DNA of 64,000 nt from Corynebacterium glaucum (lineage in GTDB: Bacteria; Actinomycetota; Actinomycetes; Mycobacteriales; Mycobacteriaceae). Both the position numbers and the translations under genes were made by a program. The notes under the pieces are model-generated. The model was given only the letters and a program-made list of their open reading frames with translations. It was not told where the DNA came from and searched no databases. Positions 1 through 9,070 of this stretch are shown here, one piece after another. Location of the stretch: assembly GCF_030408855.1 (NCBI RefSeq), contig NZ_CP047358.1, positions 434,001 to 498,000 on the forward strand. The letters run 5' to 3'. The first letter of the stretch is position 1; the number at the start of each line of letters is the position of its first letter.

Positions 1-2277
1 GAGGCGCTGCCGCACACCTCAGCCGTGATCACCAACCTCGAAGACGAGGCTGTGCTGGTGGAGCGCATGTACGACGCGCTGTCCGGCGAAATGCACCGCC
101 GTCAGGAGCTGCTGCGCAAACGCGGCAACTTCGCCAACATCACCGACTACACCGCCGCGCGCATGGGCGGCGCCACCGATCCCGACGGTGCGCCCCTCGA
201 CCCGCTGCCGGCACTCATGGTCATTGTCGACGAATTCTCCGAACTGCTCTCCCAGCACCCGCACTTCGCCGATTTGTTCGTGGCTATCGGCCGACTCGGA
301 CGCTCGCTTGGAGTGCACTTACTGCTCGCCTCCCAGCGCCTCGAGGAAGGCAAACTGCGTGGGCTGGATTCGCACCTGTCCTACCGCATCGGTTTGAAAA
401 CCTTTTCCGCCGCCGAATCCCGCCAAGTGCTCGGCGTGCCCGATGCCTACGAGCTGCCCGGCGAGCCTGGATCCGGCTATCTCAAAGCGGCGTCGCCCGA
501 GCTGATCCGTTTCCGCGCGGCGTACGTCTCCGGGCCGCTCACCCGCAAGGTCACCGCGCAGCATGACGCGGTTCACCTTCCCGTGCGCGAGTTCGTGAGC
601 TGGGACGACGAGCACGCCTTACTCGCGGAACAGCTTGCCGCCGCCCCGGCAGAAACCATTCAGACGGACCCGTCGACAACTGTGCTCGATGCAGTCGTGG
701 CCCGGACGAAAGCGCTGGCGGCGCACGCAGGCATGCACGCGCACAAGGTCTGGCTCGAGCCGCTGCCGGACACGCTCGCGCTGCACGCGATCCGCCGCGG
801 TGAGCCCGACCTAGGTTTCTTGCACGTACCGGTTGGCCTCGTCGACGAGCCGTACTTGCAGCGCCAAGACACCCTCATCGTGGACCTCACGTCCGCCGGC
901 GGCCACCTCGCGATCGCTGGTGCACCGCAAACCGGCAAATCAGAAGCGCTGCGAACGCTCGTCGCATCGCTTGCCCTCACACACACCACCGACCAAATCG
1001 CGGTCTACGCCATCGACGCCGGGAGTGGCTCGCTTACCGAGCTCGAAGTTCTCCCGCACGTCGCAGGCGTGGCAACCCGCACCGACGAGGAGCGCGTCCG
1101 CCGCATCGTCGACGAGGTCCTCGGGGTCGTCGACGACGTCGCCGTCTCCCAGCACACCCCGCAGCGCCACACGCTTTTGCTTATCGACGGCTGGCACGCG
1201 CTGCTGGCCACCGACTCCAAGCTCGAGGACCTGCGCGATGCGTTGACCCGCATCGCCTCCGAAGGCCCTGCTGCGGGCGTGCATTTGGTGCTGACCACGC
1301 AGCGGTGGAGTGCGGTTCGCGTCGCGGTGCGTGACTTGATTGGCACCCGTATCGAGCTCGCGCTCACCGAGCCGATGGATTCACTCATCGACCGCAAAGC
1401 GCAGCTCGCCCTCCCACAGCGCCCCGGAATCGGCCTCACACCCGAGGCCAAAGTCATGCTGATCGCCCGCACCAGCCTCGAAGACCTCGCCCACATCGCG
1501 CGCGTCACCGCCGAACAACCCCGGGTCCCACAGCTCAAGGTGCTGCCTACCCATGTGCATGTGCGCACGCTTATCGACGGCTTCGCTACCGCCGCACCAA
1601 GCATCCCAATCGGCGTCGGCGGACCACGTCTTGAGCCGCTCTACTGCGTCTCTGGGCATGCCCTCGCTATTGGCTCAACAGGCGCGGGTAAGTCGACGTT
1701 CATTGCCAGTGCGATCACCGCAATCGCGGCGATGCCTCGAGAACACGCGCGCATGGTCATCCTCGACCCTCGGCGCGCCCATCTGGGGCGGGCGCCGGAA
1801 GACATGGTGGCGGCGTACGGGGCGTCGGCAAGCACGATCAGCGACGCGGTGCGTGCGCTGACTGTGACCCTGAACTCGAGGTTGCCTGACGCTGACGTTT
1901 CGCCGCAGCAGCTCGCGGACCGCTCCTGGTGGGAAGGCCCCGAGCTCTACCTGGTGATCGACGACCTGGACCTGGTCGGCGATGCGGTGCTGCGCGACGT
2001 GGTTGAACTGCTGCCGCACGCGCGCGACATCGGTCTTCATGTGGTCTGTGCCCGCAAGTTCGGCGGGGTTTCGCGCGCGTTGTTCGGTGGGTTCCTCGGT
2101 GGGCTCAAGGACCTGCACCCGGACGTGATGATCATGGACGGCAACCGCGACGAAGGCGCGCTCTTTGACGTGCGACCCGGCCCACTTGCGCCAGGGCGAG
2201 CAACGTTAGTACAGGGCGGCGGCGCAATCGGGACGGTGCAGCTCGTTGCGCCGTTTAGTGAGGGGGAGCAACTATGA
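1..2277 (+). CDS. eccC: Type VII secretion ATPase EccC, C-terminal part (5' end outside window)
   Basis: EccC is the FtsK/SpoIIIE-type motor ATPase of type VII (ESX) secretion that recognises WXG100 substrates at the membrane. The reading frame is open from base 1, before the first ATG at 25, so the gene is cut by the window edge. What remains is the end of ATPase domain 1 (Walker B-like MVIVDEFSELL), all of domain 2 (Walker A GAPQTGKSEAL near nt 918-950) and domain 3 (Walker A GSTGAGKST near nt 1672-1698, Walker B LYLVIDDLDL). The domain 2 Walker B segment reads LLLIDGW, without the usual acidic pair, as is common in the degenerate ATPase domains of EccC. It overlaps the next gene by 4 bp (ATGA), and WXG100 genes follow. 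Confidence 0.93.
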   Translation, partial: EALPHTSAVITNLEDEAVLVERMYDALSGEMHRRQELLRKRGNFANITDYTAARMGGATDPDGAPLDPLPALMVIVDEFSELLSQHPHFADLFVAIGRLGRSLGVHLLLASQRLEEGKLRGLDSHLSYRIGLKTFSAAESRQVLGVPDAYELPGEPGSGYLKAASPELIRFRAAYVSGPLTRKVTAQHDAVHLPVREFVSWDDEHALLAEQLAAAPAETIQTDPSTTVLDAVVARTKALAAHAGMHAHKVWLEPLPDTLALHAIRRGEPDLGFLHVPVGLVDEPYLQRQDTLIVDLTSAGGHLAIAGAPQTGKSEALRTLVASLALTHTTDQIAVYAIDAGSGSLTELEVLPHVAGVATRTDEERVRRIVDEVLGVVDDVAVSQHTPQRHTLLLIDGWHALLATDSKLEDLRDALTRIASEGPAAGVHLVLTTQRWSAVRVAVRDLIGTRIELALTEPMDSLIDRKAQLALPQRPGIGLTPEAKVMLIARTSLEDLAHIARVTAEQPRVPQLKVLPTHVHVRTLIDGFATAAPSIPIGVGGPRLEPLYCVSGHALAIGSTGAGKSTFIASAITAIAAMPREHARMVILDPRRAHLGRAPEDMVAAYGASASTISDAVRALTVTLNSRLPDADVSPQQLADRSWWEGPELYLVIDDLDLVGDAVLRDVVELLPHARDIGLHVVCARKFGGVSRALFGGFLGGLKDLHPDVMIMDGNRDEGALFDVRPGPLAPGRATLVQGGGAIGTVQLVAPFSEGEQL

Positions 2278-3290
2278 CGCAGACGCATGCGTATCCAGCG
2301 ACACAGGCGAGCGAGGCCGCGCTGCGCATCACTGTCACTGAGACTTCAACGGTGTTCACTGGGGTCGCGAACTTGCACCGGATGGATGCGCCTTCCGCGC
2401 GCGAGATCGCCAATTATGTGCGCAATGTCTTCGGCCCGGAACCTGCGGGCGCGCACGTGCACGTTGCCGCTTCTCCGGCTCGGCTAGCGGAGCTTGAGGC
2501 GGCGCTGGCGGGGTACGAGATCAGGTTGACTACGGAAGCGCTGCCCGACGACGCCGATACAAATGCCTTCGGCCTCTACGACTCCGGTGATCTTGATGTC
2601 CTCGTCCGCGGGGTAGATGCGGAGAGCGGTCGCCGACCGGAATGGGTGGTGCTCGCGGTGGCTGCCGCGGTGGCGGTCGTATGCGCGGTGGTGATTGGGA
2701 TGACCGCGGCAAACCTGGTCGGCCGCTCGGCGCCCGTTGGTGAACACAACGCTGCTGATCAGAACGACGCTGGCATGACTCCCACCGATAGCGAGGACGC
2801 GCCGGGGTCCGCTGCGGCGGTGACGGAGGCGTCGACAAGCGAACAAGCTGCGGACACTGTGGTGCTGGAGCGAGACGGGGTGCGGGTGGAACTGCCTGCG
2901 GGCTTCGAGCTGGAAGATGTCGACGGGATGTGGCGGGCAACCGGCCCCGACCCGGACTTCCGGCTGTTGATTAGTGTCGACGAGCTGTACAACCTGCCTG
3001 CCGAAACGATGGCGGAGCAGCTGCTTCGCGATGTGGAAGCCGACCCCGAGACCGAGCTTGTGGATACCGACGGGCACTCGCTGACGTACCGGGAGCTGCC
3101 CGCCGACGGATCTGAAGTGCTGTGGAAGACCTGGCCGCACGACAACTATCAGGTGTTCGTCGCGTGCCACACGCGCAGCGCACCGACGACAGTGCAGCAA
3201 GCCACTTGCCGGATGGCGTTTGAATCCGCTGTGTTCGAACCGTCCGATCCCTTCGAACCGGAGGAAGAGGTGGGCGCCATGAGCGGATGA
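2274..3290 (+). CDS. Type VII secretion-associated membrane protein (Rv3446c/TIGR03931-like)
   Basis: 338 aa. It has an N-terminal cytoplasmic domain (about residues 1-120), a single hydrophobic segment (about 124-149), a Thr/Ala/Asp-rich linker, and a C-terminal domain from about residue 198 that begins VVLERDGVRVELPAGF. This architecture matches the type VII secretion-associated family next to ESX loci in Mycobacteriales; the assignment rests on recognition of that layout and on context. The start overlaps the eccC stop (ATGA), so the two are probably translationally coupled. Its role in secretion is not known from sequence. Confidence 0.78.
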   Translation: MTQTHAYPATQASEAALRITVTETSTVFTGVANLHRMDAPSAREIANYVRNVFGPEPAGAHVHVAASPARLAELEAALAGYEIRLTTEALPDDADTNAFGLYDSGDLDVLVRGVDAESGRRPEWVVLAVAAAVAVVCAVVIGMTAANLVGRSAPVGEHNAADQNDAGMTPTDSEDAPGSAAAVTEASTSEQAADTVVLERDGVRVELPAGFELEDVDGMWRATGPDPDFRLLISVDELYNLPAETMAEQLLRDVEADPETELVDTDGHSLTYRELPADGSEVLWKTWPHDNYQVFVACHTRSAPTTVQQATCRMAFESAVFEPSDPFEPEEEVGAMSG

Positions 3291-3398
3291 AAAAGTTTTG
3301 CATCCGGGGGAACCGAACCGCACTTTTGGCAGTCCAATACATGAACAGTTCAACGCAATCCGGCTGTTCTACCTGACACCTTCGAGGGGGAAGCAACC

Positions 3399-3716
3399 AT
3401 GAGCCAATTCGCAACTGAAGCCGAGGTCATGCGTGCCACTGCGGGGCACGTCGACGCGGTCAACGCTGAAGTCAACCAAGAGATCGACCGGATCCAGGAT
3501 GTCGCGCAGTCCGTGCGCGGGTCCTGGGAAGGTCGTGCGCAACGCAGCTTTGACGAGCTGATGGTGCGTTACGACGATGCGCAGCGCCGCCTTACCGAGG
3601 CTCTGACCTCCATCGCCGTGAACATCCGCGACAACGCCAAGCACTACGAGCACACCGACGTGACCACCACCGAGGGCCTCGACCGCATCTCCGCCGGCTC
3701 CGGCCTGGCGCTCTAA
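3399..3716 (+). CDS. WXG100 protein, EsxB/CFP-10-like
   Basis: 105 aa, close to the usual ~100 aa WXG100 length. The W-x-G turn is SWEG at residues 42-45 between two predicted helices, and a YxxxD secretion-type motif (YEHTD) follows near residue 85. Such proteins form a helical hairpin, pair with an EsxA-like partner, and are exported by EccC-driven machinery; the tail motif suggests this member carries the signal. A purine-rich ribosome site (GAGGGGGAAG) precedes the ATG. The partner lies 19 nt downstream. Confidence 0.9.
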   Translation: MSQFATEAEVMRATAGHVDAVNAEVNQEIDRIQDVAQSVRGSWEGRAQRSFDELMVRYDDAQRRLTEALTSIAVNIRDNAKHYEHTDVTTTEGLDRISAGSGLAL

Positions 3717-3735
3717 TACGAAAAGGACAGATATC

Positions 3736-4020
3736 ATGCAGATCAAGTACGACTTCGCGCAGATCTCCGGCACCGCCTCCGACATCCGCGGTTCCGTGGC
3801 GCGCATCAACGGCCAGCTCGATGACCTGAAAAGCTCTATCAAGCCGATGACCGACTCCTGGGAAGGCGAGGCAGCGGCGAGCTACCGCGCACACCAGGCG
3901 AAGTGGGACAACGCCGCCAGCGACCTGAACGCGATCCTCAACCAGATCGCCGACACCGTTGAGGAAGGCAACAATCAAATGATGGCGGTGAACACCGCTG
4001 CCGCCAACAGCTGGGGCTAA
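3736..4020 (+). CDS. WXG100 protein, EsxA/ESAT-6-like
   Basis: 94 aa with the W-x-G turn SWEGEA near residues 41-46 and amphipathic helices on both sides; no cysteines. It is probably the dimer partner of the preceding WXG100 protein and is co-transcribed with it (19 nt gap, AAAGGA upstream of the ATG). It ends in NSWG without a clear YxxxD motif, consistent with the partner supplying the export signal. A G-rich stretch and a terminator follow. Confidence 0.9.
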   Translation: MQIKYDFAQISGTASDIRGSVARINGQLDDLKSSIKPMTDSWEGEAAASYRAHQAKWDNAASDLNAILNQIADTVEEGNNQMMAVNTAAANSWG

Positions 4021-4079
4021 TTTATAGCCTCAGCGCCGCGGGGGCTCGGCCGGTTTGGGGGAACCGGCCGGAGACTTAC

Positions 4080-4121
4080 GGGGGAACTGGGGGACAGGGG
4101 GGCTCGGGGGATCACCGGGGG
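4080..4121 (+). other. Candidate G-quadruplex tract
   Basis: Five runs of five or six G lie at 4080-4084, 4089-4093, 4097-4102, 4106-4110 and 4117-4121. The first four are separated by only 3-4 nt loops. This meets the usual G-quadruplex pattern on the + strand, which is also the sense strand of the upstream esx transcript. No function is shown by sequence alone. Confidence 0.6.
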
Positions 4122-4124
4122 AAG

Positions 4125-4171
4125 CGCACCCGCGCGCCGCTTGCATGTTGCAGGCGCGCGGGTGCGTTTTT
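4125..4171 (+). terminator. Intrinsic terminator after the WXG100 genes
   Basis: A perfect 14-bp GC-rich stem (4125-4138 with 4153-4166), a 14-nt loop and a following T5 run. It would separate type VII secretion transcription from the ribosomal protein operon. Confidence 0.88.
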
Positions 4172-4342
4172 GTGCCAAAGGCGCGGTTTGGATGGGGCAG
4201 CGGTGGTGGCGTAAGGTGAAACACCTGTGTGTCGTGCCAATTTGGCGCGCCTCCCGCCGGGTCTCCACCGGCCGCCGGCGGGTTTAGCGGGCACACCTGC
4301 TTTGGCCGGCAGCCTTCTAGACAGACTTTGAAGGAGTCATGC

Positions 4343-4786
4343 ATGTCTACTTACCACCCGAAGAGCGGTGACATTACCCGTAAGTGGTACGTCATCGACG
4401 CAACCGACGTGGTGCTGGGCAAGCTTGCTTCCACCGTAGCTGACCTGCTGCGTGGCAAGCACAAGCCGCAGTTCGCACCGAACGTTGACACCGGCGATCA
4501 CGTGATCGTGATCAACGCCGACAAGATCCACATCTCGTCCAACAAGCGTGATCGCGAAATGCGCTACCGCCACTCCGGCTACCCGGGTGGTCTGAAGTCC
4601 ATGACCCTGGGTCGTGCACTCGACGAGCGCCCGGATCGCGTGATCGAGGAAGCTATCAAGGGCATGATGCCGCACAACAAGCTTTCCCGTCAGTCCATCA
4701 AGAAGCTGCACGTTTTCGTTGGCGACGAGCACCCGTACGCCGAGCACAACCCGGAGACCTACGAGTTTAAGCAGGTGGCACAGTAA
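4343..4786 (+). CDS. rplM: 50S ribosomal protein L13
   Basis: 147 aa, the normal length for L13, beginning [20 protein letters not shown]. An AAGGAG site at 4331-4336, 6 nt upstream, fixes the start at 4343; an in-frame extension to 4229 has no L13 similarity. L13 binds 23S rRNA early in large-subunit assembly. The stop overlaps the rpsI start by one base (TAATG), the classic rplM-rpsI operon. Confidence 0.97.
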   Translation: MSTYHPKSGDITRKWYVIDATDVVLGKLASTVADLLRGKHKPQFAPNVDTGDHVIVINADKIHISSNKRDREMRYRHSGYPGGLKSMTLGRALDERPDRVIEEAIKGMMPHNKLSRQSIKKLHVFVGDEHPYAEHNPETYEFKQVAQ

Positions 4787-5373
4787 TGACCGAGCCGAAC
4801 AACTACGCAGACGACGCTGTGAACGCCGCAAGCGCCGTGGACGCAGCGGACAACTTTGCCGCTGAGGACCTTGACCTCGACGCCGCTACCGCTGCGACCG
4901 AGGAGTTCAACTACACCATCGGCGATGCAATTGCTCCGGAGGTCGACGAGACCGAGGGTGAGTTCGCTGAGCCGGTGCAGCTGCACGAGGGGCCGATCCA
5001 GACCGTTGGGCGCCGTAAGCGCGCCATCGCTCGTGTCACCGTGACCGAGGGCGAGGGCAAGATCACCGTCAACGGCCGCGAGTTCGAGGACTACTTCCCG
5101 AACAAGCTGCACCAGCAGGACATCCTGCAGCCGCTGACCCTGCTCGAGCGTGAGGGCCAGTTCGACATCAAGGCCAACATCTCCGGTGGCGGCCCGACCG
5201 GCCAGTCCGGTGCACTGCGCCTGGCAATTGCCCGTGCGCTGAACATCTACAACCCGGCTGAGCGCCCGACCCTGAAGAAGGCTGGCTTGCTCACCCGTGA
5301 CGCTCGTGCCGTGGAGCGCAAGAAGGCTGGTCTGCACAAGGCCCGTCGCGCACCGCAGTACTCCAAGCGTTAA
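4786..5373 (+). CDS. rpsI: 30S ribosomal protein S9 with long acidic N-terminal extension
   Basis: 195 aa. The S9 core starts around residue 68 ([12 protein letters not shown]) and ends in the basic tail QYSKR that reaches the P site. The first ~65 residues are an Asp/Glu/Ala-rich extension absent from the ~130 aa proteobacterial S9. The extension follows directly on the rplM overlap, so it appears translated. Similar extensions are known in actinobacterial S9; the role of this one is unclear. Confidence 0.96.
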   Translation: MTEPNNYADDAVNAASAVDAADNFAAEDLDLDAATAATEEFNYTIGDAIAPEVDETEGEFAEPVQLHEGPIQTVGRRKRAIARVTVTEGEGKITVNGREFEDYFPNKLHQQDILQPLTLLEREGQFDIKANISGGGPTGQSGALRLAIARALNIYNPAERPTLKKAGLLTRDARAVERKKAGLHKARRAPQYSKR

Positions 5374-5400
5374 TTCGCACTGGCGCGCAACCGCAGAAGG

Positions 5401-5441
5401 CCGCCGCCTCCGACGTTTCTTTGTCGGGGCGGCGGTTTTTT
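5401..5441 (+). terminator. Intrinsic terminator of the rplM-rpsI operon
   Basis: Stem 5401-5414 pairs with 5423-5435 (one bulge), with an 8-nt loop and a T6 run. The next bases start the GTCGTTAAGC variant of the repeated 10-mer. Confidence 0.88.
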
Positions 5442-5442
5442 C

Positions 5443-5463
5443 GTCGTTAAGCGAAAAGCTCTT
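5443..5463 (+). repeat. 21-bp element GTCG[A/T]TAAGCGAAAAGCTCTT, copy 1
   Basis: These 21 bases, directly after the rpsI terminator, match 18083-18103 after the groEL terminator with a single difference (T for A at position 5). They begin with a variant of the 10-mer found throughout the window. AAGAGCTTTTCGCTTA reads on the opposite strand. Confidence 0.7.
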
Positions 5464-5529
5464 TAGGGTGCCGCGGACGGGTGACCACGAGGAAGGTACC
5501 ACCAACGAGAAGGCATAGCTTTCGTGGTG

Positions 5530-5535
5530 CATAAT
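5530..5535 (+). promoter_or_regulatory. -10 element of a leaderless glmM promoter
   Basis: CATAAT ends 7 nt before the glmM ATG, and no ribosome binding site is present, so transcription probably starts at the start codon. A 7-bp inverted repeat (ACCACGA 5484-5490, TCGTGGT 5522-5528) lies just upstream and could be an operator. Confidence 0.6.
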
Positions 5536-5542
5536 CGTTCGC

Positions 5543-6886
5543 ATGACGCGACTTTTTGGAACCGACGGTGTCCGCGGCCTAGCCAACGAGAGACTCACCG
5601 CCCCGCTAGCTATGAAGCTCGGTGCTGCAGCTGCGACTGTGCTCACGCGTGAGCGCAGTTCCGGCTCGCGGCGGCCGACGGCCCTGATCGGCCGCGACCC
5701 GCGCGTGTCCGGTGAGATGCTGGCCGCCGCGATGGCAGCCGGCATGGCATCGAAAGGCGTCGACGTGCTGCGCGTCGGCGTCATCCCTACGCCGGGCTTG
5801 GCGTTTCTGACCGACGATTACGGCGCGGACATCGGGGTCATGATCTCGGCATCGCACAACCCGATGCCGGATAACGGCATCAAGTTCTTCTCCGCAGGCG
5901 GCAAGAAGCTTCCGGATGACGTTGAGGATGAGATCGAAGCGGCGATGGTGGAGCTCTCCGAGACTGGCCCGACGGGTACCGGCATCGGGCGCGTGATTGA
6001 GGAGGCTCCCGACGCGCGCGAGCGCTACCTCGCGCACCTCAAAGAAGCCGTGCAGACTGACCTCGCGGGCATCAAGGTGGTTGTGGACTGTGCGAACGGC
6101 GCCGCCTTCGAGGTCGCCCCGAAGGCGTACGCGGCGGCTGGTGCTGACGTCACCGCGATCTTCAACACCCCGGACGCCTACAACATCAACGACGGCTCTG
6201 GCTCCACGCACATCGAGCAGATTCAGGCCGCAGTGGTTGAACACGGCGCGGACATTGGACTCGCGCACGACGGCGATGCTGACCGCTGCCTTGCAGTAGA
6301 TGCGAAGGGCAACGTGGTCGACGGTGACCAGATCATGGCGATCCTGGCGACCGGCATGCAGGAGCGCAACTCGCTGCAGGACAACACCCTGGTGGCCACG
6401 GTGATGAGCAACCTGGGTCTGAAGATCGCGATGCGCGAGCACGGCATCGAGCTGAAAGAGACGGCAGTGGGAGACCGCTACGTCCTCGAGGAGCTCGGCC
6501 GCGGCGAATACTCGCTGGGCGGCGAGCAGTCCGGCCACCTCGTCGTGCCGGCGTACGCCACCACCGGTGACGGCACGCTCACCGGCCTGCTGCTCATGGC
6601 GCGCATGGCCGAGACCGGCAAGAGCCTGGAAGAACTCGCCAGCGTCATGCAGGTCCTTCCGCAGGTGCTGATCAACGTGCCGGTGTCGGACAAGGCCAAG
6701 ATCATGGACTCCCCGAAGGTGCAGGAAGCGATTCAGATCGCTGAGGCTGAGCTGGGGGATTCCGGCCGCGTGCTGCTGCGCCCCTCCGGCACGGAGGAGC
6801 TCTTCCGCGTCATGGTGGAAGCTGCGGACGAGGAGCAGGCCCGCAAGGTCGCCGGCCAGCTCGCGGCCGTGGTTGCCGCGGTGTAA
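5543..6886 (+). CDS. glmM: Phosphoglucosamine mutase
   Basis: 447 aa, full length. It interconverts glucosamine-6-phosphate and glucosamine-1-phosphate for UDP-GlcNAc and peptidoglycan synthesis. The phosphoserine loop is ISASHNP with the active Ser near residue 104; the Mg-binding loop DGDADR and the C-terminal phosphate-binding RPSGTEE are present. The start has a -10 hexamer 7 nt upstream and no ribosome site, so it is likely leaderless. Position after rplM-rpsI is conserved in Corynebacterium. Confidence 0.97.
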   Translation: MTRLFGTDGVRGLANERLTAPLAMKLGAAAATVLTRERSSGSRRPTALIGRDPRVSGEMLAAAMAAGMASKGVDVLRVGVIPTPGLAFLTDDYGADIGVMISASHNPMPDNGIKFFSAGGKKLPDDVEDEIEAAMVELSETGPTGTGIGRVIEEAPDARERYLAHLKEAVQTDLAGIKVVVDCANGAAFEVAPKAYAAAGADVTAIFNTPDAYNINDGSGSTHIEQIQAAVVEHGADIGLAHDGDADRCLAVDAKGNVVDGDQIMAILATGMQERNSLQDNTLVATVMSNLGLKIAMREHGIELKETAVGDRYVLEELGRGEYSLGGEQSGHLVVPAYATTGDGTLTGLLLMARMAETGKSLEELASVMQVLPQVLINVPVSDKAKIMDSPKVQEAIQIAEAELGDSGRVLLRPSGTEELFRVMVEAADEEQARKVAGQLAAVVAAV

Positions 6887-6907
6887 GTTCTCCAGCGGGA
6901 GAAAACT

Positions 6908-6932
6908 CGCCCGTCGGGGGAACCGGCGGGCG
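6908..6932 (+). terminator. Possible weak terminator hairpin after glmM
   Basis: CGCCCGTCGG and CCGGCGGGCG form a 10-bp stem with one mismatch and a short purine loop. No T run follows, so termination here is uncertain. A second inverted repeat, GAGTCT/AGACTC, lies at about 6940-6962 ahead of the next gene. Confidence 0.4.
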
Positions 6933-7016
6933 TTGGGGGGAGTCTGAATAGGGGTAAGACTCATTCAGATTCGGGTCGCGCTAGCTGTGCGATCCGCACG
7001 TTCTTGGGGGTAGGAC

Positions 7017-7331
7017 ATGGATCCAATTGTTGGGCCCGACCTCGACATATCCGCGATGCGCGCGCACTTCACCGCCGCAATCTCGGCGCACGAGGAGGGC
7101 CGCAGCAACTTGCAGCGCAACCAGGTTCCGCTGAGCACCGCTGATTTCGGGGAAGGGTTTGCATCGCACGGCCGGGAGGTCATCGAGTCGCTCGAATCGT
7201 TGCGCCGCACCACACACCAATTCTTGCTCGCCAGGGAGCAAAGCTGGGGGAGCATTCTTTCGCTTATCGACGACATCGAGGAACGCGACACCACAGCTTC
7301 CGACGAACTTCGCGGGGTGACGGGGCGATGA
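7017..7331 (+). CDS. Small helical protein of unknown function, first gene of a three-gene unit
   Basis: 104 aa, no cysteine, no signal peptide. It is predicted mostly helical (residues 11-40 and 55-100 amphipathic) and, in size and shape, recalls EspC/WXG100-type secretion partners, but no WxG turn is visible, so this is only a suggestion. Its stop overlaps the start of the next gene (ATGA). It contains one copy of the repeated 10-mer at 7262-7271. Confidence 0.65.
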   Translation: MDPIVGPDLDISAMRAHFTAAISAHEEGRSNLQRNQVPLSTADFGEGFASHGREVIESLESLRRTTHQFLLAREQSWGSILSLIDDIEERDTTASDELRGVTGR

Positions 7332-9070
7332 GCACCATGCATGGCGACGGTTCGGCCGCGACAAAAGAACTGCAGAAGTGCATCGCTGCGGTGGATGCTG
7401 CTCCGGGGGTTTCCGCTGAGGTGCGATCGCGCGTTCGTACGCGCGTCGATGAGGTGCTGGCGCAACTTGGCCGCTCGGCTGGCAGGGATTTGGACGCACT
7501 CGTCGCTGCCTCACACACCCTTGGCACGAAAGGCTGTGGGCTTGGGCCTGCAAGCGCTGCTACCGCCGCGAGCACCTTGGTTCCCGGCGCTAGCGAGGGC
7601 TGGGCTGAGGCGGTAGGCGTGTTGGCGAAGGAGCGCAGCGATGAGGAGCGCCAGTGCGAGTTTTTCCGCAGTGTCGACCAACTTGGCCGCGACATCCGCG
7701 ACTGCTGCTGCGCGGTAGAGACCGTGCAAAACACCACTGACAGCGGCGTTTCACTCGTCCTTGCGGTGCCTCGCAAGATGGTGCAAGCAGCCACCATGAC
7801 GAGGATGCAGGCGCTCATCCCTGATTCGGTTGAGCTGCTTCTGACCGGACTTGGTTGCGCCCTGCAAATGGTTCGCGACGGCAACCGCACCATCGAGGAA
7901 TGCCTGACCAGACTGACCACCCAAATCGGCCAAGTGGCGGAAGCCCGCCCTGCCGAGCCCGCGGACTACCGCACGCCTGAACCCGCGAAGTCAGCGCAAT
8001 GCGATCCGCCGGCAGGGACCGCCCCGGCTGCGCAGCCAGCGCCAGCCCCGGCTCCACCGGCTCCACCGGCTTCACCGGTTTCATCGTCGGCGCCGGAACA
8101 GCCGGGTGTGACAGCGCCCGAGACAAAGCCCGCCGCGGCGACGGTTGCCGACGCCCCGAGTCCGGCACCGGCTGCAACTCCGGCCCCGGCACCGGCCTCT
8201 GTGGCCACCACTCCTGCGCAGGTTGTACCGGCTCAACCCCTTCCGCAGACCGCGCCACCGGCGCAGACTGAACCATTCAGCCGACTGTGCCGGTGCGTGC
8301 CGGCAGACTGTTCTCCGGTTCCGCAACCTTCCACCACGCCTCAGCAGAGCTTCCAACCTCCGACACTGCAAGAAGCACCGGCAACCCCGGTGAACCCGGT
8401 GACCCCGGCTGCCCAGCCGACGCTGCCGGCTTCCACTGCGGTGGTGGACGCTCCGGTTCAGCCCAGTGCCCAAGCATCTGAGCGGGTGACCGTCGAGTTC
8501 GATTTTGACATCGATGGCACGGTGAACGTCTCGCTGAACGACATTCCGTGCGAGACCGCCGCCGCGTTCACACCTCCAGCTCCGGAGCACGATCAGGTCA
8601 ACCGGATGCTCGGCACCTTCGCGGAGATGGGCGCGGCGGCCGTCCTCGGCGGTTTGGAGTGCTTCAGCACTGCCCTGCAGGAGGCCGTTGAGTGTCCCGG
8701 CGTTGACTGCGGTGCGCACGCTCCGGAACCTGCGCACCCGCCGGAACCTGCGCCCGCAACGGTTCCTGCGCCCCCGCCGGTAGCGGAACCCGTGGCTGCA
8801 CCCGAGGAACCGGCTCCGGCTCCCGCACCGGAGCCCACGCCAGACAACGGCGTAATCCCTCCGCCGCCCGAGCTTGCCCAGGTGGAGGAGCCGGCGCCTC
8901 CGCCAAAGAAGCAGTTGCCAGTTGACCCGCCAACCGTTGCTCAGGCCGCGCCTGATTCTTCGGCACCGGCCGCGGAGCAACCCGCAATCCCCGATACCAA
9001 CCCTTCGACCGACAACCCGACCCCGCCCGAGCAAGCCCCGTGGGCTGTGAAAAAGACAGGTGACTGGTAA
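7328..9070 (+). CDS. Large Pro/Ala- and Cys-rich protein of unknown function
   Basis: 580 aa. A helical N-terminal region (about 1-215) is followed by long Pro/Ala-rich segments flanking a short folded-looking stretch around residues 380-450 (VTVEFDFDIDGTVNVSLND). I count 16 cysteines, including DCCCAV, LCRCVPADC and VECPGVDCG, which is high for this group. There is no signal peptide or membrane segment. Coupling to a small helical gene upstream and a small basic gene downstream resembles type VII substrate operons, but that is inference. The Pro/Ala tracts are encoded by near-repeated CCGGCTCCACCGGC-type units. Confidence 0.7.
   Translation: MSTMHGDGSAATKELQKCIAAVDAAPGVSAEVRSRVRTRVDEVLAQLGRSAGRDLDALVAASHTLGTKGCGLGPASAATAASTLVPGASEGWAEAVGVLAKERSDEERQCEFFRSVDQLGRDIRDCCCAVETVQNTTDSGVSLVLAVPRKMVQAATMTRMQALIPDSVELLLTGLGCALQMVRDGNRTIEECLTRLTTQIGQVAEARPAEPADYRTPEPAKSAQCDPPAGTAPAAQPAPAPAPPAPPASPVSSSAPEQPGVTAPETKPAAATVADAPSPAPAATPAPAPASVATTPAQVVPAQPLPQTAPPAQTEPFSRLCRCVPADCSPVPQPSTTPQQSFQPPTLQEAPATPVNPVTPAAQPTLPASTAVVDAPVQPSAQASERVTVEFDFDIDGTVNVSLNDIPCETAAAFTPPAPEHDQVNRMLGTFAEMGAAAVLGGLECFSTALQEAVECPGVDCGAHAPEPAHPPEPAPATVPAPPPVAEPVAAPEEPAPAPAPEPTPDNGVIPPPPELAQVEEPAPPPKKQLPVDPPTVAQAAPDSSAPAAEQPAIPDTNPSTDNPTPPEQAPWAVKKTGDW

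Larger units (their letters stand above)
4021..4342. other. Gene-free region between the WXG100 genes and rplM
   Basis: This 322-base gap holds, in order, a hairpin with a 9-bp stem (4047-4055 with 4062-4070), a run of five G5-G6 tracts (4080-4121), a terminator (4125-4171) and a leader for rplM. A reading frame continuous with rplM runs upstream to 4229 but is Gly/Pro-rich and lacks an L13-like sequence, so I treat it as non-coding. The leader from about 4215 contains GC-rich inverted segments that could form an autoregulatory ribosomal-protein leader; I did not match it to a known family. Confidence 0.6.

Noticed and set aside
3291-3398. Possible small ORF between the secretion-associated gene and the first WXG100 gene
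   Set aside because: Short frames without a ribosome site; region more likely a promoter and leader.
4229-4342. In-frame N-terminal extension of rplM
   Set aside because: Gly/Pro-rich, no L13 similarity; an AAGGAG site fits ATG 4343.
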